The notes beneath the pieces were generated by a model, which worked only from the letters and a program-made list of their open reading frames with translations, made no database searches and was not told the DNA's origin. Positions 22,786 to 31,295 of a stretch of 47,538 nucleotides of DNA are shown here, piece after piece. This DNA is from Chloroflexota bacterium (GTDB lineage Bacteria; Chloroflexota; Anaerolineae; Promineifilales; Promineifilaceae). Numbering within the stretch: position 1 is the first letter of the stretch; each line of letters begins with the position of its first letter. The translations under genes were made by a program, and so were the position numbers. The stretch spans positions 3,711 to 51,248 of the forward strand of contig JAGOMA010000037.1 of the NCBI GenBank assembly GCA_017993775.1. Direction: 5' to 3'.

Positions 22786-22851
22786 GATTTACGATTTACG
22801 ATTTAGGATTTACGATTTGGGGAATCGTCCATCGTCAATCGTCAATCGTCA
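22786..22851 (-). repeat. Two abutting heptanucleotide tandem arrays
   Basis: On the + strand, five 7-nt units of GATTTAC type (22786-22820) are followed by four units of ATCGTCA type (22824-22851). They fill the gap between the NrfD stop codon, which lies inside the last unit, and the RBS of the catalytic subunit. The period matches the array at 17388-17422. Confidence 0.85.
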
Positions 22852-24045
22852 ATTTTTCTTCTCCAGGATGGGCAGCCAGCGCAGTCCCAAGCCATAGAGT
22901 ACGCCGCCGAGGCCAAAAATGAAGAGAATGGTCTGCCACTCCATCACGTTGGGCACGTAGTTGAAGTTGAGCTTGGGATGGACAAAAGCGGTAGCCAATC
23001 CTTCCAATTCTGGGGTTGCCAGTACCGGGATAACCACGTTGAGGGTGACGGCCACGAAGGTGATGACGGACAGGAAGGCGGCGACGCCGGCCCATCTGGG
23101 CTGATGACCCCGAATGAAAAGCAGCAGAATGGGGATGAAGACACCCAGCAAGACGTGGATGATCCAGAAACTCCACCAGAAGGGGCCGGTGAGAATGAGC
23201 TGCATAGCGGCCGTGCGTGAGGGACTGCCGCCGTAAAGCGTGGTGAAACCGATGACGCTGGCGGCAAAAATGCCGGCCAACAGAAACCAGGCGGTAATGC
23301 GGCTGAGGCGGGTGACGACTTCGACGTAATCGGTGGATTTTTTGTCTGGCCAGAAGAGGACGGCCAGCAGCAAAACCAGACCGCTGCCGGCGGCCAGGGC
23401 GGAGACGAGGAACATGAGGGGCAGCGAGGAGGTACTCCACAACGGCCGTGCTGCCACCACGCCAAATACCGATCCACTGACGATAATCAGACCCAATCCC
23501 ATCGGCAGACTCAGGTAAGCCAACAGCCGCAGGAGTTGGTTCTTGCGCGTTTCTTCCAGCTTGATCAGGTCCAGTACCAACGCTAACTCCACAACCAGTA
23601 CAACCATGTACAAGATGTGCAGCCAGACCATCCAGGTGATCATCGAGCTAAACGTGGGGTAGATGAGGACATGCCAAAAGCGCATCGCCTGACCCAGATC
23701 AATAAAAACCACCAGCAAGGCCATCATCAGAACCACAAAGCCGGTAAACAGAGCCAGCGGCTTTAACCGCGCCAACCGCTTAAAGCTCACCAGATAAACC
23801 AGGGTGGTGAAAACCAGCAAGCTGCCGACTTCCAACCACACCAGATAATCGTAAAACCCGACCCACAACCCCCAGGGCACGTAGCTGCCCAGGGCTGTGG
23901 GGGCGAGGCCGCTGGTCAGCCGCTGGAAGATGCCGGGCGTGCCAACCAGAAGTAAGATAGCGCCAATCACCCAGAAAATATCGGTGTTGCGCCAGGTAAA
24001 TTGGAAGCGGCGTTTGGGCCGCGCTTCAATCGTTGTGTTTGCCAT
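22849..24045 (-). CDS. NrfD/PsrC-type membrane subunit
   Basis: 398 residues from the ATG at 24045 with AAGGAGG upstream. About ten hydrophobic segments are visible: FWVIGAILLLVG, YVPWGLWVGFYDYLVWLEVGSLLVFTTLVYL, and so on. The pattern is the NrfD/PsrC/TtrC quinol-interacting family. It should exchange electrons with the quinone pool and anchor the ferredoxin and catalytic subunits. The frame runs further upstream, but that stretch overlaps the ferredoxin gene. The RBS lies on the ferredoxin stop, consistent with coupled translation. Confidence 0.88.
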   Translation of the reverse strand: MANTTIEARPKRRFQFTWRNTDIFWVIGAILLLVGTPGIFQRLTSGLAPTALGSYVPWGLWVGFYDYLVWLEVGSLLVFTTLVYLVSFKRLARLKPLALFTGFVVLMMALLVVFIDLGQAMRFWHVLIYPTFSSMITWMVWLHILYMVVLVVELALVLDLIKLEETRKNQLLRLLAYLSLPMGLGLIIVSGSVFGVVAARPLWSTSSLPLMFLVSALAAGSGLVLLLAVLFWPDKKSTDYVEVVTRLSRITAWFLLAGIFAASVIGFTTLYGGSPSRTAAMQLILTGPFWWSFWIIHVLLGVFIPILLLFIRGHQPRWAGVAAFLSVITFVAVTLNVVIPVLATPELEGLATAFVHPKLNFNYVPNVMEWQTILFIFGLGGVLYGLGLRWLPILEKKN

Positions 24046-24056
24046 GATTCGCCTCC

Positions 24057-25001
24057 TTAAGCCAAGTAATAAACCCGGGGTTCCGTGCCTAACTCTTCTT
24101 TCAAGCGCATCACGTTGGGGCTGGCGACCAGGCTTGTCACCAGGGCGTGTGGATCGTGGGCGTCGCCGAAGTAGGTGGCGCGGCCGATGCAGGTGGTGAC
24201 GCAGGCGGGCAAGATGCCTTCCTTGATGCGGTGCTGGCAAAAGTGGCATTTGCGGGCATTGCCGATGGGCGAACTGCGTTCCCCTTCGGGCCGGTCATAG
24301 CCACGGCCGTATTCAAAATTGCTCACCCGCTCGTAATCGTCGGCGACGGTCTGGCCGATGATTAGCCCCTCCGCGATAGGTAGACCCTGGTTGTAGGTAA
24401 AGCCGAAGTCGGCGGTGCGGGCGGAGTAAGGGCAGGCGGTGATGCAGTAGCGGCAGCCGATGCAGCGCTCGTAGTTCATCTCTACAATGCCTTCTTCGTT
24501 TGTGAAGGTGGCCCCCACCGGGCAGACGGGCACGCAGGGCGGATTATCGCACTGCATACAGGGGCGTGGCACGAAGCGTCGACCGACGTTGGGATACGTC
24601 CCCCACTCTTCTTCGAGGACAGGGCGATAGACGACGCCGGGCGGCAGCTTATTTTCGGCCACGCAGGCGATGGTGCAGGCGTGGCAGCCGACGCATTTAC
24701 GCAAATCTATGACCATCACCCAGCGGCGCTCGGCCGGCTGTTTTTGTAGGGCGCGGGCCAGGTCGGCGTTCATGCGGGTGATGACATCGGCGTCGGTGTC
24801 TATTTCGGGGACGGAAGCGGCCTGCTGGGGGATGGTGAAAACGGCAACGTCTGTTTTATCTTCCAGCATTCTGCCGACAGGGGTGACAGCAAGAGCGGCC
24901 AGCCCTGCCGAACCCAACAGGGTGCGCAAGAAGTTGCGCCGGGTGCTGTCGGGTGCGTCCGTCGTCCCACTTATGGCGAGTTTCTCTTCAGTTTGGGACA
25001 T
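24057..25001 (-). CDS. Four-cluster ferredoxin subunit with Tat signal (TtrB/PsrB-like)
   Basis: 314 residues from the ATG at 25001, with AAGGAGG seven bases upstream. A Tat signal ([23 protein letters not shown]) is followed by cysteine groups for four 4Fe-4S clusters: [11 protein letters not shown] (103-113), [24 protein letters not shown] and [20 protein letters not shown]. This is the electron-transfer subunit linking the NrfD protein to the catalytic subunit. It is first in the minus-strand operon. An upstream TTG adds one residue and is less likely. Confidence 0.9.
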   Translation of the reverse strand: MSQTEEKLAISGTTDAPDSTRRNFLRTLLGSAGLAALAVTPVGRMLEDKTDVAVFTIPQQAASVPEIDTDADVITRMNADLARALQKQPAERRWVMVIDLRKCVGCHACTIACVAENKLPPGVVYRPVLEEEWGTYPNVGRRFVPRPCMQCDNPPCVPVCPVGATFTNEEGIVEMNYERCIGCRYCITACPYSARTADFGFTYNQGLPIAEGLIIGQTVADDYERVSNFEYGRGYDRPEGERSSPIGNARKCHFCQHRIKEGILPACVTTCIGRATYFGDAHDPHALVTSLVASPNVMRLKEELGTEPRVYYLA

Positions 25002-25539
25002 CAATGGACCTCCTTACTCCTTTGGAATGAGGCATAGGGGTGGAAACGGCCGTTGCCACCCCGGCTAATCAGGGTAATACAGGTCCAGTTTAGATGAAAT
25101 GGGGGTTCGCTTGTAGCGGGGAAAGTCTGACAATGGACAGGCGGCGTGACAGGTTTTTCCCTACAAGGGTCAAACGGCCGTTTCCGACTACCCTTAGGGC
25201 TTAAGTTACCGTCTGTTCTCTTGGTTAGCAGGTAACTGGGGAAATGATCGACTCATCGAGGTTTGAGCCTCTGTTACAATTCAACTTCACCCATTTTTTG
25301 CGGTGGATTTGCTGCGTTTTCCGGCGGCAGCCGACATGCTGGCGAACGGGTTGGGCACGGCCGTTGGCTGCGCCATGTTTTATTGTCTCCAAAAGCGGCA
25401 AATTTCGTACCAGATGATGCGCTTAAGGCCGTAAAAAACGAAATAGAACATCTTGAGGCTTCATGCTGATAAAATCAGGCTTTTTATCTTGCAAAATACC
25501 TATTTCCAGTCTCGATGTGGCACTTGGTGGCAGCTTCGC
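25002..25539. other. Intergenic region upstream of the respiratory operon
   Basis: No convincing gene is seen. The stretch carries several ACGGCCGT copies and a loose dyad, AAGGGT (25165-25170) and ACCCTT (25190-25195), around the palindrome ACGGCCGT; it lies about 165 nt before the ferredoxin start and could be a regulator site. GTTACC/GGTAAC (25205 and 25230 regions) form another weak dyad. The last 70 bases precede the group II intron and hold no recognisable terminator. Confidence 0.5.
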
Positions 25540-26238
25540 GTGCGCCGTGAAACGGGCACTTTGCATCGCTTCCACAGGAAGCCTTTGTTCGTCAACATTA
25601 ACAAAAGGGTCATCCGAGTAACCACGACCATAGCTCGAAAGGCTCCCCGAAAGGGGCGTGGGGAACATAGCATCGAGGAAAAGCAGGTTGAGGTGAGGTA
25701 GGCAACGCCAAGACGATTCTGCAAGACCCGGCCAATATGGTTAAAGCTATACTGCCTGAATTCCAGTCCCCAGTGGAGAAATGTCCACTCCCACAAGGAA
25801 CCTATCTACTGCTTGTGTCTAGGGCTGACCGGAAAGTTTAGCGACGCCTTTCCGGTAGTTGACCACCCTGGAACCCGTTGTAATGAGCAATGGTAAGGGA
25901 ACAAACGGAGAACCTAAGTTGGCCTATGACGTGCAAGTGTCACGGAACACGGGATTGCCTAAGGGAACAATGGCCGAAATGCCGCTGTTCACGGTAACGG
26001 AGTGACCGTAGTAGCCCAAGTTGTCATGTAATGTGGCAGCATGGCGAAGGGTCACAGGGAACCCATCTTCAGGAGAAAGTCATGTCAAGCGAAATGCTCT
26101 CAGCAGACAAGTATCTGAATATAATCAACGATATGTTGAGGTTTCTGGAGAGCCGAGGTGAATTGAAAGGTTCAAGCCCGGTTCGGCGGGGGGCGGTTGG
26201 AAACACAGGTTATGCTGTGCGCTGGCCGCCTACCCGAC
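25540..26238 (+). mobile_element. Group II intron, apparently without an intron-encoded protein
   Basis: The 5' end GTGCG (25540) opens a hairpin (GTGC...GCAC around CCG...CGG), the usual first stem of bacterial group II introns. Domain I landmarks include GACGTGCAAGTGTCACGG and AGGGTCACAGGGAACCC. Domain V follows at 26150-26184. Domain VI leads to CTACCCGAC, a standard 3' end. Total length is about 0.7 kb. The space for domain IV has only about 70 nt: an ATG at 26082 opens a few codons before domain V, and no reverse transcriptase is encoded. It is either ORF-less by nature or a deletion derivative. Exact ends are by analogy. Confidence 0.8.
26150..26184 (+). ncRNA. Group II intron domain V hairpin
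   Basis: The outer stem GAGCCG (26150-26155) pairs with CGGTTC (26179-26184) including the usual G-U. An inner stem TGAA/TTCA follows, with a two-base bulge on the 3' side, wobble pairs, and a GAAA tetraloop at 26165-26168. This is the catalytic core of the ribozyme and the firmest evidence for the intron. Confidence 0.88.
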
Positions 26239-26312
26239 TAGTTCTGAGCCTATTATCCTATCGCCAAGCCAGGAGCCAAGCAATATAATTCTCCCTTAGA
26301 AGGAGCTATTAG

Positions 26313-29300
26313 GTGGAATTCTATCTAACCCCTGCTGCACTAAACTACCTTACTCAGGTCATCCTGGCCGCACTCGTCAGCATTTATTTCCTCACACTGG
26401 TGCAGCGGCAAGCGCAACCACCACCACATCTCTATTGGCTCACCGCCTTCTTCGTTGGTATGACCGCCTTCATTGCCACTCTCTTTCTGGAAGCGGCTTT
26501 ACCGGTCACTCCTCGCTTACCCTCCGTCTTCTGGCAAATTCCTATCCTCGCTAGTAGCTGGTTGTGCCTGTTACAGTTTGCCTACCGTTTCCCAACCCTC
26601 ACCCCGCCGCTCCGAAGAGAAGCACGCCTGGTCACCTTCCTTGGCGGCCTCTACACCACATGGGAAATCGGCTTCATGGTATATCGTTACCAACGCCTAA
26701 GCCTTGGCGTTATCGAATATCGGATAGACTGGACCGATTATCTCCTGCTGCTATACCTCTTGCTCGCGCCACTCGTCTTCCTCCGACAAGCGATCCATCA
26801 TTGCGTTACACCAGCCCTACCCCACTTCTGGTCGCGCCTCGACCATCTTTGGCACGCGCCGCCAACAACAGTCTGCCACGCCTTACGTGATTTCACCCTG
26901 ATCTTCCTGTTCGTTGCCGGATTAAGTATCTTCAATATCCTGCGCACCTACTATCTCGTCTCAGTTGCTTTCGCCACTGCCATTATTTCCTTCGGCATTC
27001 TGGTTGCATTGGTCGCCTTCGCGCTGGCTTACCTGAATCAGCGAGAAGAAACCACTTCCTTTACGGTTAAATTGGTTGGGATCACCCTGACAATCATGCT
27101 GGGCATTATGGGCGTGGTTGGTTGGATCATCGCGCCCCCCCACATCGCCGATCATACCTACACTCTGATTGCCCCCCGTGCCCTTCATTTCACGCCGGCG
27201 ACGACTGGCGGTTATGCGATTACAGCCATACCCTTCGCCTTTGAGAGTGATCTGGGCGAGAATCTCTATCTGGACGATGGTCTGGAGCAGGGATGCAGCA
27301 AACCGCTCGATTTCCTCTTTCCCTTCTACAGCACGGTTTACGACACGCTCTATGTTTGCAACGATGGTGTGATCGCCCCCGGCGCGCCCATTCGTTACCG
27401 TGAATACCAATACCAATACGGCGCGGGCGCGCCCCTGCTGCTGCCCTTGTTGGCCGATCTCGACCCGACCATTAGCGAGGGGGGTGTTTTTGCGCGGCAA
27501 GAGGCTGATCGCATCATCATCACTTGGGACCGTCTGCGCCTGTTTCGTCGACCGTCAGACCAGTTCACCGTGCAGGCGGTCCTTTACGCCGATGGCTCGT
27601 TTGATTTTGTCTACGCCGCTACGCCGAAGCGTCTTATCTTTCAGCCGAACGATGACCCCGGCGCAAGCCTGTGGGCGATAGGCGCCCTACCTGGTGACCG
27701 GCGGGGCGCAGTGCCACAGACCGCACTCTTGGATGCGCTGATATTATCCGACGCGTCCATCGCCAGCGGGTCGGACGGTGTAATCCAGGATTATTACCTG
27801 GAGTTTCGCGCCAGCCTTCACCATTTACTGGCTCCAATGGCCTGGCTAATCTTTGCTGCCAGCGCTTTTATCCTCATTGGTTTCCCGCTGATGTTCTATG
27901 TGAACCTGATCCAACCGCTTAACGCCCTACTGGCGGGCGTACACCGCATCGAAGACAGGGAATTTGGCGTCGCCATTCCGGTATACGTAACGGATGAGAT
28001 TGGCTTTCTCAGCCACGCTTTCAACAGGTTATCCGGCGAATTGGGGGATTTAATCGACAATCTGGAACAGCGGGTTGTCGACCGCACCGCCGACTTAGAC
28101 AGTACGAACATCCAACTGCGGGCCGAAATGCAAAAGCGCGAGCAAGCACAATTTGAATTGCTGGACCAACAAAGCCGCCTGGCTCGCCTGGAAGAGCGGG
28201 AGGAGATTGGCCGCGAATTGCATGATGGCCTGGCGCAGGTGCTTGGGTATATTAGTATGCAAGCGCAGGCAGTGGAAACTCTTGTGGCCGCAAATCAACC
28301 TGTGGCGGTTGGTCCAATGTTGACGCAATTAACGCAGGTGGCCCAAGAAGCCCATGCCGATGTACGCCAATACATTTTGGGGATGCGTCCCTCAACACCG
28401 GAACAAAATTTTATCCAGATGCTGCACACTTATGCCAACATGCTGAGATTGAATTATGGTTTGCATGTGCAAATTAATGCGCCCGCCTGGCCGACCGATG
28501 CCCTAACGTCCGAAAGCGAGTTCCAGCTATGGCGCATCATTCAAGAAGCATTAAACAATGTGCGTAAACACGCTGAAATCAATGAGGCTCAGATCATTTG
28601 TTCGCTGCAGACTGACCGGGTGCAGGTCATTGTTGCCGATTTCGGCCGGGGATTTGTGTTGCCCGCCTCGCCCGACGGAGGACATTTTGGGTTGGCGATC
28701 ATGCGCGAACGGGCTGAGGAATTGGGTGGCCGGATTGAATGGCAGACAGCGCCGGACGAGGGAACTCAGGTAGTGGTAACGATTCCCCGTCAGGCCGTCC
28801 CTGCGTCGAACAATGGCAACATGGACAGTCCTCTACGCGTGGTGATTGTGGACGACCATCCGATGTTCCGTGAGGGATTGTGCAATTTGCTTACCGCACA
28901 CAGCATCCAGGTGATAGGTATTGGCGGAGATGGGGAGCAGGCGCAAGAATTGGCTCATCTACAACCTGATATTATGCTATTGGACATGAATATGCCGCTG
29001 TGTGATGGTTTGCAGGCTACCCAGCGTATTAAGGCACGATATCCTCAACTCAAAATTGTCTTGCTGACGGTTGAGGCCAAGGAAGAACTGCTGTTTGCAG
29101 CCCTTCAGGCCGGTGTGACGGGCTACCTGCTGAAAGATTTACCCGGCGTGGAATTATTGGAGTATTTGGGCGATGTGATGCGTGGCGAGGTGGTCCTTTC
29201 GCCTATGCTGGCGGCTCATACCTTGCAGGAGTTTGCCCGCCAATCTACCCCCGTGCCGGGCTTGCCGAGCCTGTCGCCGAGGCAGGTGGGTATCCTTAGC

Positions 29301-29471
29301 CTGTTGGCAGATGGCCTGACGTATAAAGAGATTGCTCAACGGGAAGACATTGCTGAGCGTACGGTGCGGTATCATGTTGGTCAGATTATTGAGTTGTTAC
29401 AGGTAAACGGCCGTCGTGAAGCCATCGCCCTCGCCCGACAATACGGATTGGTTAATCCGTCCACCAATTAA
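26313..29471 (+). CDS. Membrane histidine kinase fused to a receiver-LuxR regulator
   Basis: 1052 residues. Residues 1-275 contain about seven TM helices. Residues 290-480 are an extracytoplasmic region resembling a nidogen-like (NIDO) domain (LDFLFPFYSTVYDTLYVCNDGVI...LLADLDPTISEGGV...IIITWDRL). Another TM at about 510 leads to HAMP, a coiled coil, H-box (GRELHDGLAQVLGYI, His near 636), N-box EALNNVRKHAE, and ATPase GRGFV. At 845-960 is a receiver (VVIVDDHPMFREG, Asp near 890). At 985-1045 is a LuxR HTH. The start is GTG with AGGAG seven bases before. The fused output would be tied to the membrane unless cleaved. It probably controls the polysaccharide genes that follow. Confidence 0.9.
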   Translation: MEFYLTPAALNYLTQVILAALVSIYFLTLVQRQAQPPPHLYWLTAFFVGMTAFIATLFLEAALPVTPRLPSVFWQIPILASSWLCLLQFAYRFPTLTPPLRREARLVTFLGGLYTTWEIGFMVYRYQRLSLGVIEYRIDWTDYLLLLYLLLAPLVFLRQAIHHCVTPALPHFWSRLDHLWHAPPTTVCHALRDFTLIFLFVAGLSIFNILRTYYLVSVAFATAIISFGILVALVAFALAYLNQREETTSFTVKLVGITLTIMLGIMGVVGWIIAPPHIADHTYTLIAPRALHFTPATTGGYAITAIPFAFESDLGENLYLDDGLEQGCSKPLDFLFPFYSTVYDTLYVCNDGVIAPGAPIRYREYQYQYGAGAPLLLPLLADLDPTISEGGVFARQEADRIIITWDRLRLFRRPSDQFTVQAVLYADGSFDFVYAATPKRLIFQPNDDPGASLWAIGALPGDRRGAVPQTALLDALILSDASIASGSDGVIQDYYLEFRASLHHLLAPMAWLIFAASAFILIGFPLMFYVNLIQPLNALLAGVHRIEDREFGVAIPVYVTDEIGFLSHAFNRLSGELGDLIDNLEQRVVDRTADLDSTNIQLRAEMQKREQAQFELLDQQSRLARLEEREEIGRELHDGLAQVLGYISMQAQAVETLVAANQPVAVGPMLTQLTQVAQEAHADVRQYILGMRPSTPEQNFIQMLHTYANMLRLNYGLHVQINAPAWPTDALTSESEFQLWRIIQEALNNVRKHAEINEAQIICSLQTDRVQVIVADFGRGFVLPASPDGGHFGLAIMRERAEELGGRIEWQTAPDEGTQVVVTIPRQAVPASNNGNMDSPLRVVIVDDHPMFREGLCNLLTAHSIQVIGIGGDGEQAQELAHLQPDIMLLDMNMPLCDGLQATQRIKARYPQLKIVLLTVEAKEELLFAALQAGVTGYLLKDLPGVELLEYLGDVMRGEVVLSPMLAAHTLQEFARQSTPVPGLPSLSPRQVGILSLLADGLTYKEIAQREDIAERTVRYHVGQIIELLQVNGRREAIALARQYGLVNPSTN

Positions 29472-29500
29472 ATTGCTCCAAACCGACTTTTTACCGGTTT

Positions 29501-29556
29501 TATGTCGAAAATATGTCGCTAAGTGACAGTGACATTTCCTGTTTTGCCAATACAGT
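29501..29556 (+). promoter_or_regulatory. Probable promoter and regulator site of the polysaccharide operon
   Basis: TATGTCG occurs at 29501-29507 and again at 29512-29518, where it leads into the imperfect dyad TGTCGCT-A-AGTGACA, followed by AGTGACA. A -35 candidate TGACAT (29530-29535) and a -10 candidate TACAGT (29551-29556) are 15 nt apart. The same block precedes the gene at 37489. The transcript would have a leader of about 145 nt before the BY-kinase gene. Confidence 0.6.
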
Positions 29557-29710
29557 AGTTCATGTTCGACCCAGTTAGAATGGTTCAATCGTTAAGAGTG
29601 GGTCATTCTGAAAATTGCCGATTTATTTTGGAAAGCTCACCAAGTTCATCAGGTAGGTTACGCATTCCAGCTTATTCGATGTTTAGTAACTGATAGGGAA
29701 CTGCGATTCT

Positions 29711-31258
29711 ATGGAAAACAAATTAAACTTGCGCCCTTTCTGGGTTTCAATTCGTCATCGTTTGTGGTTGGTTTTGGGCAGCGCCTTGCTGGCTGGCATA
29801 GTGGCTTATATCGCCACATCTTACGTCCCGCCCACTTACAGAGCTTCTATGACCTTGATGATCCAACAATCGCCATCGCCGAGCATTAGCGACTATACGG
29901 CTATTCTCATCAGCGAGCGACAAGCCAGCACGTATGCCGAAATTATTAAAGAAGAGTTGGTTATACAGACAATGATTGCCCAGCTTGGCCTGGATTTGAC
30001 GCCAGAAGAAGTGCAGAGAAAACTGGATGTCGAATTGGTTCGGAATACCCAACTGATTCGGTTGCAAGTTGAAGATTCTGACGGTTATCGCGCAGCGCGC
30101 ATGGCTAACGGCATTGGGGATGCCCTGATTGCCCAAAGCCAAACCCTTCAGGAAGCGCGTTATGCCGATTCGCTCGAAAGCATACAGGCGCAAATGCAGG
30201 ATTTAACGGCGCTGATTGAAGAAATGACATCAGCGGTTGATGCTTTGGAATCGGCAGCGACGGATGAAAACCAGGCGGAGTTGGCCCAACTGCAAACCAT
30301 CCTGGCCGGGTATCGCAATAGTTATACCAGTTTACTGCAAACGTATGAGCAGACGCGCCTGACGGCCGTCAGTTCGGCCGATAACGTCGTCATTTTAAGC
30401 CGCGCTCAAGAGCCGGCTAAAAGGATAGGGCCATCAGGATTAAAAAACGCGCTTTTGGCAACCGTCGCTACCGCTGTCTTGGCGCTAGGGGTCATATTTA
30501 TCATTGAGTATCTCGACGACACGGTAAAAACGCCTGATGATGTCAAGTTGTTGCTGGATGACATCACTGTTTTGGGGGTTATTGGGCAGTTAGGGAAAAA
30601 AGATACCGAATTGGTTACTCTGGCGCAACCGAGATCACCCATTTCAGAATCATTTAGAGCGCTGCGAACCAACATCCGTTTCACCAGCATTGACAAGCCT
30701 ATCAAAACTTTGTTGGTCACCAGCTCCGGCCCATCTGAGGGCAAGTCGTTGGTGATCTCAAATTTGGCTGTGACGATGGCGCAGGCCGGAATGCAAGTCA
30801 TCATTGTGGATGCCGACTTACGGCGACCCCGGATTCATAAGGTATTTAATCACGGCAATTCATCAGGGGGGCTTACGGAAACATTGTTGGAAGGGGAGCT
30901 TAACGGACGGTTGCAAACCACGCTGTCAGAGGGTTTAAATATGCTTGTAGCAGGTGAATTGCCCCCTAATCCGGCCGAATTAATCGGCTCACAAAAAATG
31001 CAGGATTTGTTGAAGCTGCTGACACAACAAGTTGATATTGTGTTGATAGATAGCCCGCCGGTGTTGGCGGTAACCGATGCGGTTGTGTTGGCGCGCGAAG
31101 TGGATGCTGTCTTGGTGGTTGCTACGGCGGGGCAAACGCGACGCAACAACTTGAAACAAGGGGTGAATGCCCTGCGCCAGGTAGAAGCAAACGTAATTGG
31201 TGTGGCCTTGAACAAAGTTGCTACCACGAAGGGGAGCTACTATTACTACTATCAGTAA
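29711..31258 (+). CDS. Polysaccharide BY-kinase / chain-length regulator (Wzc-like)
   Basis: 515 residues. A Wzz-type N-terminus (TM at about 18-35, RLWLVLGSALLAGIVAYIATSYVPP), a periplasmic coiled-coil region, and TM2 at about 255-275 precede a cytoplasmic kinase. The kinase has Walker A SSGPSEGKS (about 337), Walker A' VIIVDADLRRP and Walker B VLIDSPP. A C-terminal tyrosine cluster (YYYYYQ) is the autophosphorylation tail. It controls polymer length and export. It is first in the exopolysaccharide operon. Confidence 0.93.
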   Translation: MENKLNLRPFWVSIRHRLWLVLGSALLAGIVAYIATSYVPPTYRASMTLMIQQSPSPSISDYTAILISERQASTYAEIIKEELVIQTMIAQLGLDLTPEEVQRKLDVELVRNTQLIRLQVEDSDGYRAARMANGIGDALIAQSQTLQEARYADSLESIQAQMQDLTALIEEMTSAVDALESAATDENQAELAQLQTILAGYRNSYTSLLQTYEQTRLTAVSSADNVVILSRAQEPAKRIGPSGLKNALLATVATAVLALGVIFIIEYLDDTVKTPDDVKLLLDDITVLGVIGQLGKKDTELVTLAQPRSPISESFRALRTNIRFTSIDKPIKTLLVTSSGPSEGKSLVISNLAVTMAQAGMQVIIVDADLRRPRIHKVFNHGNSSGGLTETLLEGELNGRLQTTLSEGLNMLVAGELPPNPAELIGSQKMQDLLKLLTQQVDIVLIDSPPVLAVTDAVVLAREVDAVLVVATAGQTRRNNLKQGVNALRQVEANVIGVALNKVATTKGSYYYYYQ

Positions 31259-31295
31259 CAATATCTGCCAATACACAAGGCAAACAGGAATTTGA

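Noticed and set aside
22786..22851. Possible CRISPR array at the heptamer repeats
   Set aside because: Units are 7 nt with no spacers and no cas genes nearby.
20582..22897. Two long plus-strand frames opposite the molybdoenzyme gene
   Set aside because: Val/Gly-rich translations without motifs; the minus strand has a full Tat signal, Fe-S motif and cofactor domains.
25263..25469. 68-codon frame upstream of the intron
   Set aside because: No recognisable domain, no RBS, and composition like its surroundings; a fragment of an older gene cannot be excluded.
26031..26288. Frame ending just before the kinase gene, covering the end of the intron
   Set aside because: Its codons translate intron domain V and VI RNA; the LESRG...PVRRG peptide is the usual spurious translation of domain V.
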